This document shows positions 61,213-64,000 of a stretch of 64,000 nucleotides of DNA, in pieces. A program made the translations under genes and the position numbers. Under the pieces are notes generated by a model. That model was not told where the DNA came from. It was given only the letters and a program-made list of their open reading frames with translations, and did not search any database. This DNA comes from Thermoplasmata archaeon (GTDB lineage: Archaea > Thermoplasmatota > Thermoplasmata > UBA10834), in NCBI GenBank assembly GCA_029864565.1, contig JAOTTD010000005.1:21213-85212 (forward strand), read 5' to 3'. Position 1 is the stretch's first letter, and each line of letters opens with the position of its first letter.

Positions 61213-62919
61213 ATGGCAGCGCCCGACTTAATGTTGATGCACCCCCCCAGCGTCATGGATTTCAGGAAGAGGACTTTGCTCTCAGGCCCTGTGAGCGACC
61301 TCATTCCCTCAACGCCAGTCTTCGAGATGTATCCCATAGGTTTCACCACCATCGCGTCGCATCTGGAATCGAACGGATACGAGGTCCGGATAGCGAACAT
61401 AGCTTCACGCATGTTGGCGTCGGCTAGATTCGACCCCGAGAAGTTCGTCCGATCTGTCGACGCGGCTGTCTTCGGGATAGACCTTCACTGGATGCCTCAC
61501 GTCCAAGGAGCGCTGGAGCTCGCTAGCATAGTCAAGAAGCATCATCCAGACCGCCCAGTTGTCTTCGGTGGGTTCAGTTCCTCATACTATCACGAAGAAC
61601 TCCTCCGAGGCTTCCCGCAGGTCGATCACGTGTTGCGTGGGGACTCGACCGAGTCGCCGTTTGAACAGCTTATCGAAGCTATAGACAGAGAAACGCCCTT
61701 GGAGAATATTCCGAACCTGACCTGGAGGGACGGAGCGCGTTTGGTTGTCAACCCGCTCTCGCACGTCCCGGAGAACCTGGACGATATCACCATAGACTAT
61801 GGTCTCCTGGTGCGCAAAGTCTTGAAGTACCGGGACCTCACAGGTCACCTGCCCTATGCGGACTGGAAAAGCAACCCGATGTCCATAGCCGTGGCGGTCA
61901 GAGGTTGCACGCATAACTGCCTGAACTGCGCAGGCTCATGCGACGCTTTCGCGAGATTCCTGAACAGGTCGCGTCCCGCATACCGGTCCCCGAACCTCCT
62001 CGCAGAGGACATCGAAAGGGCCGAGGAATACATAAAAGGGGCGACCTTCGTCGTCGGAGATATCCGCCAGGGTGGGAAGTCTTATGCTAGCAAGTTCCTG
62101 AAAGAGTTGAAGGACAGGCATGTGGACAACGAGGTGATTCTGGAGTTGTTCACCCCGGCGGACAGGCCATTTGCGGAGGAAGTAGGCTCAAGCGTAGGTC
62201 GGTTCAGCATACAGATGTCCCCTGAGACCCATGATGAGCAGGTCAGGAAGGCCCAGGGCAAACCGTACACGAACGCAGGCCTCGAGAAGTCCATCGACTC
62301 GTTCCTGAAAGCCGGTTGCGGGAGGTTCGACCTATTCTACATGATAGGCCTTCCCCAGCAAACGATGGATTCGGTCATGGGCACCGTTGAGTACACGCGA
62401 AGGCTGTTTGAGAAGCACCCCGGGGCGCGATTGTTCCCATTCATCAGTCCTCTCGCTCCGTTCATAGATCCGGGAGGCAACGCGTTCGAGGACCCGCGCA
62501 CTCATGGGTACAGGTTGTTCGCTTCTTCAGTGGAGGATCACGCGAGATTGGCGGTGATGCCCAGCTGGAAATACGTGCTCAATTACGAGACGAAGTGGAT
62601 GTCGAGGGACGCCATAACCGAGGCGACCTACGCCGCCGGCCTGGGTTTGAACTCCATAAAGAGAGACCTCCGCCTGATATCGAAGGACGTCGGTGACAGG
62701 GTCGAGGAGAGGATTACCCGTGCCTCCTCGTTGATGAGGAAGATCGATGCGATAGTCGCGCGAGGTACGGCCACGGGCTCTGACTTGGACAAGTTGAGAG
62801 ACCAAGCCTCACAGCTCAGCGAGTGCACTGTATGCGAGAAGGAGGAGCTCGATTGGTCCACGAACTCCATCTATGCAAGCATACCGCGGATGGTTGGCGC
62901 GCTTTTAAGAAAGAGATGA
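61213..62919 (+). CDS. B12-binding domain / radical SAM protein, Ta0216-like
   Basis: A 568-residue protein. The N-terminal PDLMLMHPPSVMDFRKRTLL and a B12-binding-like region with VVFGGFSSSYYHEELLRGFP are followed by a radical SAM domain with cluster motif VRGCTHNCLNCAGS (CxxxCxxC). RFSIQMSPETHDEQVRKAQG, YMIGLPQQTMDSV and a C-terminal helical domain follow. It resembles, from memory, an archaeal family first seen in Thermoplasma (Ta0216). The reaction is unknown. The C-terminal LSECTVCEKEELDW adds two more cysteines. It is divergent from the nuo operon. Confidence 0.85.
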   Translation: MAAPDLMLMHPPSVMDFRKRTLLSGPVSDLIPSTPVFEMYPIGFTTIASHLESNGYEVRIANIASRMLASARFDPEKFVRSVDAAVFGIDLHWMPHVQGALELASIVKKHHPDRPVVFGGFSSSYYHEELLRGFPQVDHVLRGDSTESPFEQLIEAIDRETPLENIPNLTWRDGARLVVNPLSHVPENLDDITIDYGLLVRKVLKYRDLTGHLPYADWKSNPMSIAVAVRGCTHNCLNCAGSCDAFARFLNRSRPAYRSPNLLAEDIERAEEYIKGATFVVGDIRQGGKSYASKFLKELKDRHVDNEVILELFTPADRPFAEEVGSSVGRFSIQMSPETHDEQVRKAQGKPYTNAGLEKSIDSFLKAGCGRFDLFYMIGLPQQTMDSVMGTVEYTRRLFEKHPGARLFPFISPLAPFIDPGGNAFEDPRTHGYRLFASSVEDHARLAVMPSWKYVLNYETKWMSRDAITEATYAAGLGLNSIKRDLRLISKDVGDRVEERITRASSLMRKIDAIVARGTATGSDLDKLRDQASQLSECTVCEKEELDWSTNSIYASIPRMVGALLRKR

Positions 62920-62972
62920 TCTGGCACCAATCATTTATTTCGGTGGTCGTCAATGAGGCCAACGGATAGCAG

Positions 62973-63695
62973 ATGATCATAGGGGTGTACGGATACCAGG
63001 ATTCCGGGAAGACGGCGCTCGTCGAAGAATTGGTGCGAGAGCTTTCTGGCAAAGGCTACAGAGTCTCCTCCGTCAAGCATTCGCCGCACACCAAGGAAGT
63101 CGATGCTCCAGGAAAAGACACATGGAGGCACTCCAACGCTGGCAGCGACCCCGTCGCGTTGCAGGCGGCCGACAGCACGGTAATCATCAAGAAACCGGGA
63201 TTGGATCTGGATGCCATCGTGAAGATAGTTCGACGAGAGTTTTGCCCGGACATTCTGATTGTCGAGGGACACAAGGAAGGCGACTTCCCCAAGATCGCCG
63301 TCGGCGACGTCAAGCCGACCGAAGGGACAGTGATGGTGAATCCGGAACTAGAAGACGCCGTTGCCTACATCGAGGAGCGTGCCACGCATGAAAGTACATA
63401 CGATAAACTGCCGAAGCTGGATTGCGGCAAGTGCGACATGACGTGCGCTAACATGGCTAGCGAGATTGTCGGGGGGAGGAAACGATTCGACGACTGCATA
63501 GAGATGCCCGAAAGGCCCGTGGAGATTCTCATCGGAGGGCGGAAGCTACCAGTAGGTGCCTTCGTGGCGCGGATAACCGAGGGCACGGTCAGGGGACTTT
63601 TGTCGAGCCTGAAGGGATACTCCGAGACGGGAGATGTTGAGATTCGTTTGCGAGCCTCCGCTGACGAGACGAAAAGCGAGCCTTCTGGCGAGTGA
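62973..63695 (+). CDS. MobB fused to a four-cysteine Fe-S domain
   Basis: A 240-residue protein with an N-terminal MobB GTPase domain (GVYGYQDSGKTALVEELVREL, SSVKHSPHTKEVDAPGKDTW, DILIVEGHKEGDFPKI), which assists molybdopterin dinucleotide cofactor making. Residues 151-175 form an Fe-S-like module, Cys151, 154, 158 and 175 in DCGKCDMTCANM to DDC, of the type found near 4Fe-4S sites. The C-terminal domain (LIGGRKLPVGAFVARITEG) is not recognised. The layout suggests delivery of tungsten or molybdenum cofactor to Fe-S enzymes. A/T-rich CATTTATTT at 62932-62940 may be its promoter. Confidence 0.82.
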   Translation: MIIGVYGYQDSGKTALVEELVRELSGKGYRVSSVKHSPHTKEVDAPGKDTWRHSNAGSDPVALQAADSTVIIKKPGLDLDAIVKIVRREFCPDILIVEGHKEGDFPKIAVGDVKPTEGTVMVNPELEDAVAYIEERATHESTYDKLPKLDCGKCDMTCANMASEIVGGRKRFDDCIEMPERPVEILIGGRKLPVGAFVARITEGTVRGLLSSLKGYSETGDVEIRLRASADETKSEPSGE

Positions 63696-63805
63696 GATGT
63701 CGCGTCGGACAACGTGCAAAACGTCATGCGCTAGATTTATCAACAACGAAGATATCCTGAGAGCCAGTAGCAGCGACGAGCCAACCCGATTGACCGGTGA
63801 CTTTC

Positions 63806-64000
63806 ATGCGCAAGATCTCAGAGATCGAAAACGACCTCAACGCCTGCCTGCAGTGCGGATATTGCAGGGATCCTTGCCCAGTGTACAAATGCATAGGCTG
63901 GGAATCGGCGACCCCCCGTGGAAAGGTCTACTACCTGAAACAACTCCTGCACCAAACGCCCGTTGACAGGGTCCTGAGACGCAGGCCGAAGATAGACGAC
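63806..64000 (+). CDS. Fe-S oxidoreductase, N-terminal part (cut by window end)
   Basis: Open to the window end, 65 residues. It has the motif ACLQCGYCRDPCPVYKC (Cys14, 17, 20, 24), followed by GWESATPRGKVYYLKQLL. This is the first cluster of the HdrD/GlpC/glycolate-oxidase-type (CCG) iron-sulfur family, where a second four-cysteine motif and CCG repeats would follow. The start ATG 63806 is 110 bases after mobB; no other gene lies between. Confidence 0.78.
   Translation, partial: MRKISEIENDLNACLQCGYCRDPCPVYKCIGWESATPRGKVYYLKQLLHQTPVDRVLRRRPKIDD

Noticed and set aside
1..64000. CRISPR arrays, insertion sequences, rRNA genes
   Set aside because: No regularly spaced repeats, transposase motifs or rRNA sequences were recognised on reading either strand.

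Overview
The window reads as a chromosomal segment of an archaeon, most likely from the Thermoplasmata side of the Euryarchaeota. Archaeal markers are NOP5, Csl4, Nob1, eIF5A with agmatinase, XPD helicase, an Sm protein, CDP-archaeol synthase, geranylgeranyl reductase, an archaeal SMC-ScpA-ScpB operon and a MTH1187-type protein. Many genes have an A/T-rich TATA-like box centred 24-31 bases before the start codon and little or no Shine-Dalgarno sequence, the pattern of leaderless archaeal transcripts. An 11-subunit complex I without NuoEFG, with a split NuoJ, next to quinone-type genes (UbiA/MenA-like, UbiE-like, long-chain polyprenyl synthase), and a radical SAM protein resembling a Thermoplasma family point to a respiring, menaquinone-using Thermoplasmata-like organism. 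No methanogenesis genes, mobile elements, CRISPR arrays or rRNA genes were seen. The lineage is an inference.

Layout. 1-13.2 kb: end of an MFS transporter, PEP synthase, a GT4 glycosyltransferase, an M20 peptidase with an altered metal site, MarC, a B12/radical SAM protein, a DMT exporter, an orphan soluble histidine kinase, a gamma-carbonic-anhydrase-like protein and small proteins. 13.3-18.9 kb: XPD helicase, then an overlapping run carS-pyrE-UDG4-clostripain-like protease. 18.9-26.5 kb: a surface-glycan locus with two GT2 enzymes, a UDP-sugar 6-dehydrogenase, GalU, and acetyltransferase, aminotransferase and oxidoreductase matching the Wbp D/E/B steps for UDP-diacetamido-uronic acid, plus a GT4. 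26.6-33 kb: smc-scpA-scpB, Sm protein, sugar nucleotidyltransferase. 33-41 kb: PiT/PhoU phosphate uptake, phosphohexomutase, then mtnA-nop5-eIF5A-speB on the minus strand and tRNA-Val(CAC).

41-46.8 kb: a coiled-coil protein divergent from a Rab-like GTPase, METTL5-like methylase, Csl4, SHMT, and a ThiF / THUMP-less ThiI / Nob1 trio. 46.8-50.6 kb: geranylgeranyl reductase, UbiE-like methylase, polyprenyl synthase and UbiA. 50.6-61 kb: the minus-strand operon nuoA-B-C-D-H-I-J1-J2-K-L-M-N, in which NuoI is enlarged to six ferredoxin-type motifs. 61.2-64 kb: a second B12/radical SAM protein, MobB fused to a four-cysteine Fe-S domain, and the beginning of an Fe-S oxidoreductase cut by the window edge.

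The strongest candidates for something unusual are the six-motif NuoI (one motif with His in place of Cys), the geranylgeranyl reductase that lacks any ATG/GTG/TTG start before its FAD motif, the 21-codon leader frame and palindrome in front of smc, and the GTPase/coiled-coil pair.
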